Part shown: one piece after another, positions 10,413 to 21,988 of the stretch
How the letters are laid out: each line of letters starts with the position of its first letter
Position numbering within the stretch: position 1 is the first letter of the stretch
NCBI GenBank assembly: GCA_039619475.1
Contig: CM077115.1
Coordinates: 42,036,944-42,100,943 of the forward strand
Reading direction: 5' to 3'
Origin: Icerya purchasi
Taxonomy: Eukaryota > Arthropoda > Insecta > Hemiptera > Monophlebidae
DNA: 64,000 bases
Program-made: the position numbers and the translations under genes
Notes under the pieces: model-generated
What the model saw: the letters and a program-made list of their open reading frames with translations, nothing else
Databases searched by the model: none
What the model was told of the DNA's origin: nothing

Positions 10413-13400
10413 TTTATTAAAATTATTGGTCAAGTCTATCGGCACACTAAAAACAATATTCGAAAAACAGTCATTTAACAATTTTTTTTCCCCAAGACAT
10501 GAAGTAGAGTCGTATAATCAAGACATCCTGCAGTAATATATTTAGTAGTGACAAAAATAATTCAGAAACTGCTCAAACTTAACAAAATACGTTTTCGTGA
10601 GAGCGCATAATTAGTGGCAGATGCTAAAGTCAAAATATCGTTGAATTTAATCCAAATTTTAGTAAAACAAAATAAGAATTTCTTGAAAATAGGAATTAAA
10701 AATTATTGCAAATTTAAACGAATGCTGATAATAATTAATACGTCAGACTAAATAGCCAAAAAGTAAACACTATTTCATACGTATTAAAAATATGATATGA
10801 AAAAAAGATAAAAAAAAAACACACAAAAAAGTACAAGCCCGAAATTTAAAAGAAAAACATACTTTTCTTTGTTAAAATACTTCAATTTCGACTAATACGA
10901 ACATCTGCTAATCCGAATCAGTCGCGATTAGTATTGAGATTCATTCTGTCGCAAGTGGTATAATTTTTAGCTCCCCCTCCGAAAGAAAAAAAAAAAAAAA
11001 AAAAAATAAAAATAAATAATTAATAATTAATTTAAACTGAAATACAGTGTAATTTTCAAATCCTGCGGTTAAGCCGGTGTAAGTTTATGTTATTAGTCGG
11101 ATAAAAATGTAAGAGAGTCCAACGTAAGACTCAAATTATTACTGGAGTGGAATTCTATATCCGAACTCTGTAGCTGGGAGACACAGTATAATATACATCT
11201 TTCAATAGAAACGGTTTTCGCGAAAACAACATTCCCCTCCTATGAGGCGTGTAAAGTGATATTATTTTCACCGGGGACACTAGGTGATTAAAACTCGCCA
11301 TGTACACAGGCAACACATGTACAAAAATATCAATAAATAAATGAAGAAAAAAAGCCTATAAAGAAGAAAAATAACTCTTTTAAGCTACTAGGCATACGCA
11401 AGGGCGCCACATAATGAATACGTGTACGGTGGAAACGGGTCAGTACTGCAGGGCGACTGCTGTATAGAAAATGGTAAAATAACGACAGTCGCTTCTCCTT
11501 GAAAGGCCTTTTCATTCGATAAGATGAGCGAGAGCATATTGAAGAAGGTATTACGACTGATTCAAAGGAATCATCGAGCGGCAGAATGAAGATGAAAAAA
11601 AATATCATGTATACATGTACAGAGACGTGTGTATACATACACGACGAAAGAACGCAACTGGCAATAGTGCAAACTAGGCGTATCGGAAAGCGTCCCTTTA
11701 CGCATAAGTTTTCTGGCGAAAGAGCAAATTGAAAGCAGCCGGGATGACTTTAATATTGCCAAGCAATCGAAAAAAGCCAAAGCTCGACTTTGAAAATATT
11801 GCTTATTTTATCCGACGATGATCTTTTGAAAGCGACGACAGTTGGCCGACCTTTCCATTTCCGATTTCTATGTAAATTTCTAAATTACCATATTGCCGAC
11901 GATAATTTTTACTCCTAAATCATTGCGCAAAACAATACGAATAGACAGAAACTAATAACGAAGGAGTTGTTCATAATTATCGGAAAAAGAAATTTCGTCG
12001 TTTGTTTTTTTTTTCACAGGAATTTAACATAAAATTGCGGCATTTCGGTTAAATTAAAAGGTGTCAAGTTACACGTGTCATCGATTTTTACATAACAACG
12101 TCTGTAATTCAGGAAGTAAACGTCGCGTAAATTTATTCTCGGCTCCGCGCGGTTGTTACCAGCTTAAGAATTTGCAGTGCGACAAATTGTTCGACAGTGT
12201 CGGCCGGTGTCGTGCACACACGTAAAAATTATTATCAGGCCGCAATTTTACCTACAAGGTATGAGATAAGAAGTAACCTCCTCCTTTAAGGTAGTAGCAA
12301 TAGCCGTTGTTTCCGATGAATGTCAAGCGATCAGTTGTAAGACCTTATCACGGCAATATAAATAGTAAATAAACACGAAATATAACGGCAAAGAGCACTC
12401 TACATCATTTAATTTTTAACTCAACTAAAAATATCTCTGATAAAAAATTGTTCGGAATCGATTGCGTCATAAAAATATTTTCTCCTCTTCTGCGAGAATC
12501 AAATTTGAAATTTAAAAAAAAAAAGCAATAACAACGTAGTACTCTGCCTGTTCATTAAAAATGACGTAATTCCGAATCTAAGATGATATTAAGAAAGTTT
12601 GAAGCTGCTTCACCGTTTCTCAACTGCTTAATACTGTTGTGCGTTGATGTACGTTCTGAATATGAAAGGTACACAGGCACGCCTATGCCGAGAATGCACA
12701 TCTCTCGTAGATGGACAAAATTAAAAATAAAGCCCAATATTACACACAATGAATGCCAAAAATAACGGAATAGTATTTTAACATAAAAGAAAGAAAAAGT
12801 AAAAGAGAAATCTGCGACGCATGACGAGGGGGGAAAATGAAGTACTACAAGATTCGGTTTTTGAAGTTGCCGCAATGGCCGCGAATGAGAAGAGACTGGC
12901 ACGAGGCACAAACTGCGGTAACAATATATATTTCTTTCATTTTAAGCTCTGATAAGAGCAAAATTTATAAACGATAAGTACGGTGATCTGTGCAATAATT
13001 GTAATACTATAATCAACCCTTCGCTATTATTATTAAACTTTTCCGAATATTTACTACGTCGCAGAACTTTTGAAATGGTATATTGTTTTCTTGCGTTTTT
13101 TTTTTCTTTCTAGAATTTTACAAAAGATTTTTTTTTCTTTTTTTTTTTTTTTTGATAAATATTTAATGAAAATTTCTAAAGGTTTTTGCATTTTGACAAC
13201 CTTTTTAAAACAATTTTTATAAAGGTCTACGAACAACTTCAGTTAAAGAGACTGCAGAGTTATTTTTAAATTTAATCTCCGAATATCGAGCCTTTTATAT
13301 ATTCGTATCGCGTTTTAGAGTACTTATTGTAAACGATTTTTATTCTACTAGGACAATACAAAAAAAAAAAAAAAAAAACAGAAACAAAAAAAAACTTACA

Positions 13401-14534
13401 TAGTCTTCCGAAGCTAAGGCTTAGTCTCTTCTTCAGTTTTTGAACTCGGCTAATCGCTCCATTTGATTTTTTTTCCTTCATTTTTACCGCTATTAAAAGA
13501 TAGAAAAACACTGATATTAATGAACCGGTAGAAAAATGCACGCACAAGCACGAATACGATACGGAGTTGTAAGGATGAAGAAAGATCTGCATTAAGAAAA
13601 CCGTAAAAAACGCAAAATTAATTGTTAAAATACGTAATGCTTTTTTTTTTTCGGCGCATATAAAACGGGAGTGCTGCAATTCGTTTCAGGACACTTTCAA
13701 ATTACCTCCTGAAAACACTTCATCAAATATACATCAGCGATGAACACAATTGACCAACATTAGTATTAACAGTTTTTTAAACCAACATTAGCCGGTATCC
13801 AAATAATAATAAGGTAGCGCTTTTTTTTTTTTTTGTTTGTTCATTTTTTCCCAGAAAATTCGGGGATTGATTGCTTCATCAAATTCAATGAAAAATTATT
13901 AAGAAAAATATCTAATTACCATTTTAATTACTTTACACATTGTACTTTAAACGAAATTGTTCACTTTACCGATAATAGTTTATAACACCGACACTTGGAA
14001 TGTAGATTTTTGTTATCTGATAAATGTTTCCAGTGCACTCTCGGACATGTTCTAAACGTGTGCTTGGAAGTAAAAAATGTTCAATACGTTAAAGCAACAT
14101 TGTGTACCTATAGTCATTACGTTAAAATAATCTGACGAATAAGTGTTATTTTTAAATGATGGCCCGCCGATTTTAAAAATATAGAATTATTCTCGTTATA
14201 TATTCTTCGCTAGTTTGAAATGGTTAATTTTACATACTTTTAAGATCAATCGTGAAGTACGAATTTGACTGCATTGCTTAATGTTTAGGCGGTAAAATGG
14301 TAAAACAACACTGTATTTAATTAATTCCTAAAGTAGATACTAAATTTCTTTATAATTTACGCTTCACAAAGCTGCAGTTTTCCACACATTCGGGCGAAAG
14401 TTTTCCTGTTCCATACCATTCAATTAAACTTTAAATATCTTAGTGATAAAAGAATAAAACGAATTTAAGCGAGGATATACATTAGATCTCTATACATATA
14501 TATGTATATACATGCTTATATAATAAATACATAA
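10413..14534. other. AT-rich intergenic block, no gene seen
   Basis: Long A and T tracts dominate (10988-11006, 13130-13154, 13359-13378, 13821-13834). Antisense open frames at 11330-11780, 12555-12911 and 13272-13679 are mostly low-complexity phenylalanine/serine or lysine translations of these tracts. They show no domain, signal or splice support. Confidence 0.55.
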
Positions 14535-14790
14535 CAATGGTAGCTTAGTGGTTAAGGAGCTTGGCTACCAAATCAGAGGTCACGGGTTCGAGACTTGGTC
14601 GCGTACCCAGCTTGAAATAATAATTGGGTACCAGAGAAATCTGGGAAAGTAAAGGCGGATCCCAAGTAGAAAGGAGCTGGCCCCCGTACTCTCATTAGTG
14701 CCGTTGGGCTTAGCACATTGTGAACCTTAACTTCACAATCCCCGACGTCCGGTCAAGGGTATTGGACTTACTTTACTTTATTTTACTTAT
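14535..14790 (+). mobile_element. tRNA-derived SINE, copy 2, with intact A and B boxes
   Basis: Best-preserved promoter of the family. The A box TAGCTTAGTGG is at 14541-14551 and the B box GGTTCGAGAC at 14585-14594, spaced as in a tRNA gene. Between them are GGTTAAGGAGCTTGG and CTACCAAATCAGAGGTCAC. The body matches copies 1 and 4 (ACCAGAGAAATCTGGGAAAG, GGCGGATCCCAAGTAGAAAG), and the tail is GGACTTACTTTACTTTATTTT. It is not a functional tRNA gene because the acceptor stem does not close. Confidence 0.88.
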
Positions 14791-15214
14791 AACAATACAT
14801 AAGCTATAAGCGAAACACACTTTAATACACACACACGTCAATCGCTTGTAACACACATATGCATACACTCATCATGTAATACATAAGAATACACATACGC
14901 CATGTAACGAATTAATATAATTTTAACAAACGGTCAATACAAAAATAAATTTATTCCTTATGTACATAAAATATCTTCTCAGTAAGTACTCATTGTAATT
15001 ACACGCTCATATATATATGCACACACATACACACACCAACCACATATAACACGTTAACATCCATGGCACATACAGACGTACATACTATGTAGCACAATCG
15101 AATTAATATAAGTTATGAATTAAAACTGTTCATATATCGCTAATATATGGAAGAGGGTAGACTGTGCATACTCTTAATTAATCCATTGAGTAGTAAAATA
15201 ATTCAATTATCTGC
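14791..15214. other. AT-rich spacer with (CA)-rich patches
   Basis: Short interrupted runs of ACACAC, for example near 14824-14836 and 15019-15034, occur within AT-rich DNA downstream of the SINE. No gene or element boundary could be read. Confidence 0.5.
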
Positions 15215-16450
15215 TTAATTCATGTTAGTAAAAAACATGTCAGCCTCCGATTCGTTCATTAAGAAATAATTTGTTATTTTTACCGCAGTCAGAAGGGGGG
15301 AGAATTCGTACATAGTTCTTGCAAATGGTACACGCAATAATTGCATTTTTCTGCCGTTAATCTGGCAACTCGGAACCCCCAACTTTTTTGAAAGTAAATT
15401 AACATAATTTATAGTACCAGTCAATAAATTACGTATAAATAAAACAGCAGCAGATATTTTCCTTCTATTTTCCCTAATGTGGACGACATTCTGAACTCCT
15501 TCAACTGTTGTTTATAACTGAATGCATATCACTATAATGAAACTTAAAATCTTAAAAAACGCTTTCAAACCCTTTCCAGTAAAAGTATGTAATTCCTATT
15601 AGAAGGATTCCCCAAATAATATTCGCATATGTTAATTATGACCCGGTACATGCGACTAATAAACATAAACAACCGATAATGTATTTAAATTCCGAAAAAT
15701 TAAACACGGACAAATAATAAATGATAATAAATGATAATAAATGATAATAAATGATAATAAATGATACTCGCTTTTAAAGTTATTTGTCGAATATGGTCAT
15801 CAAACTTTAACTTGCAATCAAGTAATAGACCTGAATCTTTTACACTACTAATTTTCTTCAAAACTGTATCATTCATAAAATAATCATGTAATATATAAGA
15901 GTGTTGCTTTTTGTAAATGGGAAATAACGTTACATTCATTAATATTAAAACTGATTCTATTAGCATAGCTCCCATGAAGCGTAGACATTAAATCATGCTG
16001 CAAACTTAAACAGTCATCTCTATTTTTGAGATGTTATAATAACGTTTTATACCATCCGCATAAATAGCTATTTGTGATTTATCAACAACTTTCGCCACGT
16101 AATTTATAAACAGCAAAAAGAGTGGAGGACCCAAATTCGAACCTTGAGGAACTCCAGAGGTACATAAAAACACAAGCGATTGGCTACCCATGAAATTAAC
16201 AAATTGCTCTCTGTCAGTAATATACGATTCAAATAACTGAACTAACGAGTTAGAAAAACACCAAACTGATAATTTAACTTATGCAATAAAATACCATGGT
16301 CAACTGAATCAAAGGACTTCTTCAAATCAGTATAAAAAACATCAATTTGGCACTCATTAATGGACAACAGTTTTAATTTATCAAAAATTTATCAATATCT
16401 ACAACTTTTAAAAAGAGGACATATAAAAATTGCAATTTATAAATAAATTA
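15215..16450 (-). mobile_element. Degenerate non-LTR retrotransposon, reverse transcriptase region (CR1/Jockey-like)
   Basis: Read on the minus strand from high to low coordinates. The frame ending at 16191 carries the RT motif SGVPQGSNLGPPLFLLFIN and then IAIYADG, the catalytic YADD box with the second Asp replaced by Gly. The next frame (15700-15975) has the post-catalytic part, with VLKKISSVKDSGLLLDCKL and FDDHIRQI. The frame at 15215-15424 (VPFARTMYEF and onward) fits the C-terminal tail of the same polypeptide. The frames are broken by stops and shifts and no RNase H was seen. The element is dead, truncated on both sides and has a mutated active site. Confidence 0.8.
15711..15765. repeat. 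10-bp minisatellite inside the LINE
   Basis: Four exact copies of ATGATAATAA (15721-15760) plus flanking partial units interrupt the decayed RT frame. In the minus-strand translation this gives the repeated YYHLL pattern. It is a local slippage expansion within the dead element. Confidence 0.85.
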
Positions 16451-16622
16451 AGAATAACCAGATTAATCGGGAAATCTAGCTTTCGACATCGCTATCTTTT
16501 TTTTTTTTTATTTTTTTTTCGACTACTATAGGTATTGAAATTTTAGTACTTCATTTAATTATGAAAAATATCTTAAACGACGAATTATTAAAAGCACGCT
16601 ACAAGCATATTGCTTAAAACTA

Positions 16623-16654
16623 ACATTATTATTTTATATTATATTATATTATAT

Positions 16655-16686
<32 letters not shown>
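16623..16686. repeat. Compound (TTATA)n / (AT)n microsatellite
   Basis: Pentameric ATTAT units grade into an (AT)n run that ends just before the GTGCGTGTGTAAAAG block. The expansion marks the boundary between the LINE-side AT-rich spacer and a short GC-richer segment with an open frame at 16800. Confidence 0.9.
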
Positions 16687-16689
<3 letters not shown>

Positions 16690-16799
16690 CGTGTGTAAAA
16701 GAAATCTCGGGAGACGTGGTACGACGAGAATGTGCGAGTGCCTAAGATCCTATTTGTCGGTCGAGGGTGAATGCACTACCACACAGCAAGTGCCAAACC

Positions 16800-17030
16800 A
16801 TGAGTGAAAATGACAGTGATTGGTCACGGAGAAGACAAAAGAAGAACAGTTCGAAGAGACACGGCCAAAAAAATTGTGAAAAGCGGGAGTCGCTTTTTTA
16901 CCGTCCTCATGAACAAATTATTCCGGAAACCAAGAAATATCATGTTCAGCACGAAATAATAGAATCGCCCGTCAGATCTTTTAAATTGTTGTTAAGCCAT
17001 TACGTATCAGTAAATAGTAAAAAAGTTTAA
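16800..17030 (+). CDS. Candidate 76-aa basic ORF, unrecognised, uncertain
   Basis: The frame starts at an ATG with A at -3 (good eukaryotic context) and runs 76 codons to TAA. An upstream in-frame ATG at 16767 would add 11 residues, but its context looks poorer. Residues 1-32 are highly charged and basic (MSENDSDWSRRRQKKNSSKR start). Residues 33-65 are mixed (FYRPHEQIIPETKKYHVQHE). The base composition is less AT-rich than its flanks, unlike the shadow frames around it. I recognise no family, see no signal peptide and cannot place introns. It may be an exon of a longer gene, a remnant of an element or a chance frame. Confidence 0.25.
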   Translation: MSENDSDWSRRRQKKNSSKRHGQKNCEKRESLFYRPHEQIIPETKKYHVQHEIIESPVRSFKLLLSHYVSVNSKKV

Positions 17031-17296
17031 ACAAATTCCGCTGAAAAGTCGAACCAAAGTTACTTCCCATGCCTACATCAAAAATACCAGCCAATTGTCT
17101 ACCTAAAAACCGTCAACATCGCGTTCCTGAGCCACCGTCGACAACTAGTGATACGTATCAACTTATTTTAAAATTATATAATTATTGTGTTTGCCGTCAT
17201 ATTCGTTATTACATGTTTTTGAACCGTCGACCGTTAAAGACAAATTGGTGTAGAGGATTTATAATATGAATTTTAAAATATATTATCTTTTATCAA

Positions 17297-17378
<82 letters not shown>

Positions 17379-18190
17379 TAAATTTACATCCGATACCGTG
17401 GGAGTATCTCCGGATCTGGATAGTGGTAAATATGATCGATAATGGCAAGAATAATGCTTCCACGTATTAATTTACAATAAAACCATTCTTCAGTGATGGA
17501 AAATTTAATTTTTACTTATTTTATAGCATTTAAAAAGCATCTTCGACAACAAGATATCTGTTTTGCAAATAATGAAACGAATTTTTACGCACACTATTAT
17601 TATACACACACTGTCTGGCATTTAGAGCTATTTTTTCCTTTACCTGTTCTGAAACGACGATAAGCTGTAACCTCGTTTTCATTATAAGGCGATTTTCGTA
17701 CTTTAAAGCTGTTCTAGAAATGTAATAGCTCATCAGTTTATATCCCGCATTACGTGTAGAATGGGAACACAGTTCCGCATGACGATAGAGCTTTTCTTAT
17801 ATAAATATATACCTGAATTCTTCATGAAAATGTTTTCTTTCTTTTTTTATTTTCTTTTGGGGAGGGGCGGGGGGAGAAGAAACAAAATTACGAAGAACTC
17901 GTTAAACTTACATGAGCAGAATTTCGCCGAACGGTTTCAATCTAATTGCCACATCATAGTGCTGCAACCACACAGCAATATAGCTGCACCACCGTCAGCA
18001 GCAAAAACAAAATCGATGAACTACAGAATAAACTGGTAATTTTGCGCTGGCTTAAGTTATTTAATAAATTACACTGAAGAATTACACCAAATTGGGAGAT
18101 TTTAATTTAGACGGTAATAATTTAAAATACATATACATATACATACACACGTACAGATTAATACATACATACATACATATGTATATATAT
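17031..18190. other. Intergenic block with long (AAT)n
   Basis: Apart from the microsatellite listed separately, the block holds a GGGGAGGGGCGGGGGG-type purine patch near 17860-17877 and AT-rich DNA. The frames at 17069, 17530 and 17761 have no recognisable features. Confidence 0.5.
17297..17378. repeat. (AAT)n microsatellite, about 27 units
   Basis: Uninterrupted AAT trinucleotide array of about 82 bp, the longest trinucleotide run in the window. No gene is associated with it. Confidence 0.95.
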
Positions 18191-18428
18191 AAACCTGGCC
18201 ATTTTGGCCTCGCAAGGAGCTTGACCCCTCTTGCTTACATTTTTGTCTCTTTCTCTTCTATACTTTGTATAAAATGATCAAAATTTACAAGGTAATTCTA
18301 AGTCGATCCATATGAATATAATAACACATAATCACAAAAATAATCCTATAAAATGTAATAAACGTTACATAAAATTGGGACATATTTTTTGGGATATTTT
18401 TTTTTAGCCTAAGAATTACGTTGTAATA
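18191..18428 (-). repeat. Unclassified ~380-bp repeat, copy 3 (internally deleted)
   Basis: Minus-strand copy of the repeat at 3511 and 38278. It begins with the GGCCATTTTGGCC hairpin end and keeps TTTGTATAAAATGATCAAAAT. It retains both inner inverted blocks, TTTACAAGGTAATTCTAA and CCTAAGAATTACGTTGTAA, but lacks about 140 bp of the middle. TA-rich sequence flanks both ends, as in the other copies. Confidence 0.8.
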
Positions 18429-18680
18429 AATATATGTATATATATAAATACAAAACAGAATGATTTCCGGAAGCGTAAAAAACAGAAAGCGCCTGAAATA
18501 AATCAAATCGGACCACAGATCCTTTCTGCACTCTTCGAAAATTCAAGCTCACAGCTCGCCGCGTATTGAACCCAGCCCAGATATAGCACACGCAAGCCCA
18601 CGTCTACGTGGTTTTTTTTTTTGTGTACAAAGCATATGAAACAATGAATACATCAAAAATTTTTAACGACTAAAAAGTTT

Positions 18681-18875
18681 GAACCACCACGCGCAACTCA
18701 CGCACCGACGCGAAAACTATGTTTTTCGCACAGGCAACCTGCGCGCATGCAAGTGGATTGAGTTCAATATGCGACGACAACGCATGGATTTTAACCGGGC
18801 ATATTGAACCAGGCCCACGTCCGCTCACCTGTACGAAGAACATAGTTTTCACGGGCGCGCGGATTGGTTTTAACC
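18681..18875. repeat. Imperfect palindrome with ~80-90 bp arms
   Basis: The left arm (18681-18772) and right arm (18799-18875) are inverted copies. GAAAACTATGTTTTTCG pairs with CGAAGAACATAGTTTTC, and TTCAATATGC pairs with GCATATTGAA, with mismatches and small gaps between. The 26-bp centre is unpaired. The arms are GC-rich compared with their surroundings. It is probably a foldback or MITE-type DNA element; no target duplication was identified. Confidence 0.65.
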
Positions 18876-20937
18876 TTTCGGTTGTCAAAAAATGTTAATT
18901 TATTCGTTATGTTTCACGTGTTTTATATTAGAAAAACTTGGATGTCGCGTATGGTACGCGTGGGTTGGGTGTGTGCCGAGCTTAAGCCATGTTGTTGCAC
19001 ACTTATCATAACTGTCTTCAAAATCAGCGGGAAATTTTCGATTAACCCGTACGACGGTACGTGAATATTAAATTATTTTCCGGTCAAAATTTCAATTTCC
19101 GTTTTGACGTTACCGTCTTCGAGCTGTGTTTTCAAGTGTTTCGCTGAAATTTCCGTGCCGAACGAAAGAATATTAATTGCAGCTTTAATTTGTTTTAGCT
19201 AGATACGCCCTTTTTGGCGCGACAGACTGTTTTCCCCACTGAACTTTTCGCGGTATGCTTCAATTTCAATTGGTAAACGTTTGTATCGCACTGGTCACCA
19301 CAAAGATGACAAAAGTAATATCGATCAGGCAATTTTGGTTTCTGAAAGAAACGTTTTTACTAACGTATTTATAATTTACACTTCGCGATTTCCATACTAT
19401 TTAATTGTATTTAACTGAGTTAAACACACGGTCCATGAAAATCGATAAATTAATACGGTTTATTTCGCAGCGATACGGAGTACTTGTCAATACTTCCAAA
19501 AACCGCGAGCCGCGCGCGGTTTATTGCTAAAAGCAAAACGACCGTTTGGATTTTTTCCGCTTTATTCGATCAACTTTGAAATGTTATCGTGGCCACTAAC
19601 ACAGTTTTCATTGAAACACGCATTTCGAAAGGATGATGTTATATCGCTATGTCAGAGCCCTTCCCGCTATATTTCCCGTCATATTATGGGTAAGTGCAGC
19701 CGCGATTAAAATTCATAGTCCAATGAACAGTCAGCAGCCGAATTTTCGAAATTTATCGATACAATTTCATTCGGCTTTCGCGGTGCTTCTGGTCTTGCGA
19801 TATACCACAACTACGCTTATTCTAATAATGCCGGTAATAAAATCGCATTGGTATTATCATCAACCTGATCAAGCACCGTTTTTCATTTAACTGCAAACAG
19901 TAAGAATATCATCCCCAATTATATTGTCTTCCGCAGTCATTCACTTTTTTCCTTCTTTTTTTTTCTTTCCATTAATCGTATTGAGTTTTAATTTTTAATC
20001 CGTTAACTCGGTGGTGATGTTGACTCTGCATTCTTTTGAAAAAGTACTTGATGTCCTCTCAATTGTTCCAATAAACTTGGCTCGATAAATAAAGTTCACG
20101 GTGTTATTGCAAATATTCTAGAAGATTCCGAAATAAATTTTGTCTACTTTATCGATTCAACATTACGAATAATATAATAACACCGAATTAATATTGTCAG
20201 TAATAATATTTTGCGCAAAAAACTAAAAACAAATATGATCTACAAATACTCTCAGTATTTTACTATTATATGAACGAAAGACTATTATAGATAGTAACTT
20301 ACATACAATACCTAATATCTTAATGCATAAAATTATTGTTAAATTCATTGGTAGAGGTGGTTTTATTTTAAATAAAATAAAATATTCAAAGTTTATAAAT
20401 TGCGTCGCGCACCGTCTTCAATTGCGTACAAAATTTATTCTAGCCTCACTTTCAGTTTGCGATAACATCCTCTACTTAACCGTTGGGAAGGTTCGCAAAA
20501 CTCTTTTATCAGTCTCAAATATCAAAGTTAATTCGGCAAAACAAACATTTCATTTATTTTTGCTGCTTCGCGAATCCGAAACCGATCGGTGTAATGCTTT
20601 TTTCATTACAATCTGTATTTTCACAAAGCGAATGTTTAATTTTTTCGTTAAATATTCCACTCACATCTAATCCGGGAATTAGAAATGAACTTCTCTATTT
20701 CCTAAATGTTTACGTTATGAAACGTTTAAACTTTCGCAGTGATTAACCATGATGTAAATAATTGACGGAAGAAAACTGCGTTTAGAAAATTCAATGTACT
20801 TATGTATCAAAATATAATACAGCGCTTACCGTTTCGGCCAGCTTACATGGGGCCATCATCAAAAGCAAACTGAACTAACGAAGCGAAAATCGCGATCGGC
20901 AATAATGACAAAAACGAGAAACAAAATCACGAATAAT
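18876..20937. other. Intergenic block; one signal-peptide-like exon candidate
   Basis: Mostly AT-rich sequence with some CpG. The only exon-like signal is 19633-19689, listed separately. The 115-residue frame at 20323-20670 shows no supported domain. Confidence 0.5.
19633..19689 (+). other. Candidate signal-peptide-like first exon (very tentative)
   Basis: The ATG at 19633 opens 19 codons with a hydrophobic end (ALPAIFPVILW) that stops in phase 0 at a strong GTAAGT donor at 19690. The layout resembles exon 1 of the gene at 4854. No matching second exon could be established, so this may be chance. Confidence 0.15.
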
Positions 20938-21287
20938 TATTTAAAATTCTCACTTATACTTTATAATAATGTAGTGATAAAATATTTAAAGTTAGAAGAT
21001 AAATCTATAACCTATTTGTTAATATATTTATTTACGTATAATAAATAAATTCCTTAGTAACAAACAAAAATAATTTACTTTAATGAATTAAAATAAGAAT
21101 AAATTAAAATAAATACCTTAATTCATTAAAGAGTAAATTAGTTTATACTTATTTCTGTTTGTTACTAAGGAATTTATTTATTATACGTATATAAGTATAT
21201 TAACAAATAGGTTATAGATTTATCTTCTAACTTTAAATATTTTATCACTACATTATTATTATAAAGTATAAGTGAGAATTTTAAATA
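20938..21287. mobile_element. ~350-bp near-perfect palindrome (foldback/MITE-like)
   Basis: The arms of about 150-165 bp (20938 to about 21095, and about 21125 to 21287) are inverted copies with only a few substitutions and small indels, around an AT-rich centre of about 30 bp. The outer ends read TATTTAAAATTCTCACTT and AAGTGAGAATTTTAAATA. TTAA occurs at 20941-20944 and 21281-21284, so a piggyBac-type TTAA target is possible, but TTAA is itself palindromic and may just belong to the arms. A transcript would form a long duplex. No coding capacity is seen. Confidence 0.85.
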
Positions 21288-21627
21288 CCGTATTTACTCG
21301 CGCAATTTACACACTTTATTGCCGTTTTTAACCTGCCATAAATTACGCGGGATTCAGATCAACCTGCATTTTGCCGGTTATATGTGTATATTTCAAAATT
21401 ACCTCTTACCTAAACAAAAAACCCACTCATTAGATGAAACTATATTACGGTAATTTATAAATTCGAGTACTACCGGTAATTTACTTCTAAGAGATTAGAC
21501 ATTGTCTAGTAACGTTAGTAGCCTATTAATGTATTTTAATAACGCGAAAATAATATGGTTTATATTATTTCTCCAAAAAAAAGTGTGTGCAAAAATTAGG
21601 GTGCGTAAATTACGCGAGTAAATACGG
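21288..21627. mobile_element. TA-flanked MITE with CCGTATTTACTCG terminal inverted repeats
   Basis: The left end CCGTATTTACTCGCGCAATT and right end AATTACGCGAGTAAATACGG are terminal inverted repeats of about 27 bp with two mismatches. TA lies immediately outside both ends (21286-21287 and 21628-21629), a typical mariner/Tc1/pogo-type target duplication. The element of about 340 bp has no open frame of note. It sits exactly at the right edge of the palindrome. Confidence 0.8.
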
Positions 21628-21755
21628 TAATAATTTCTCAAGTGTTACTTTTCGATGTGGCTGAAAAATAAAAAGCGCTGAATTTCAAGCGAACCAAATA
21701 TGTACACATATTCAGAAATTTACATTTCATAAACATAAATATATATACATATATA

Positions 21756-21988
21756 AACTCGGTCATTTTGGCCTCGCAGGAGGTTGCGCCCCTTGACCCA
21801 TCTTCCTTACATTTCTGTCTCTTTCTCTTCTATACTTTGTATAAAATAATCAAAATTTACAACGTAATTCTTACCGGCATCAACACAAACAGAAAAATAA
21901 CATAACCACAAAAATCCTATTCTAACATTTAACTTCCGTTATATAAAATTAAGACATTTTTTCGTTACATATTTCATTACATAAATTT
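21756..21988 (-). repeat. Unclassified ~380-bp repeat, copy 4 (truncated)
   Basis: Minus-strand copy starting at AACTCGGTCATTTTGGCC and keeping the GC block, TTTGTATAAAATAATCAAAA and the TTACAACGTAATTCTTAC inner block. It continues through TTAACTTCCGTTATATAAAA and then loses similarity near TTACATAAATTTG. The outer 140-150 bp are missing. Confidence 0.8.

Noticed and set aside
12555..12911. Overlapping frames on both strands, 118 and 60 codons
   Set aside because: Neither has a domain, and both are interrupted on extension without plausible splice sites.
13272..13679. 135-codon minus-strand frame
   Set aside because: Mostly phenylalanine, lysine and serine runs from A/T tracts; no recognisable motif.
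14541..14600. Possible tRNA gene from clear A and B boxes
   Set aside because: The acceptor stem does not pair, and the same head recurs with a SINE body and tail.
20323..20670. CVAHRLQL-like string suggesting a hAT transposase
   Set aside because: A single short string in a frame with no other transposase blocks on either side.
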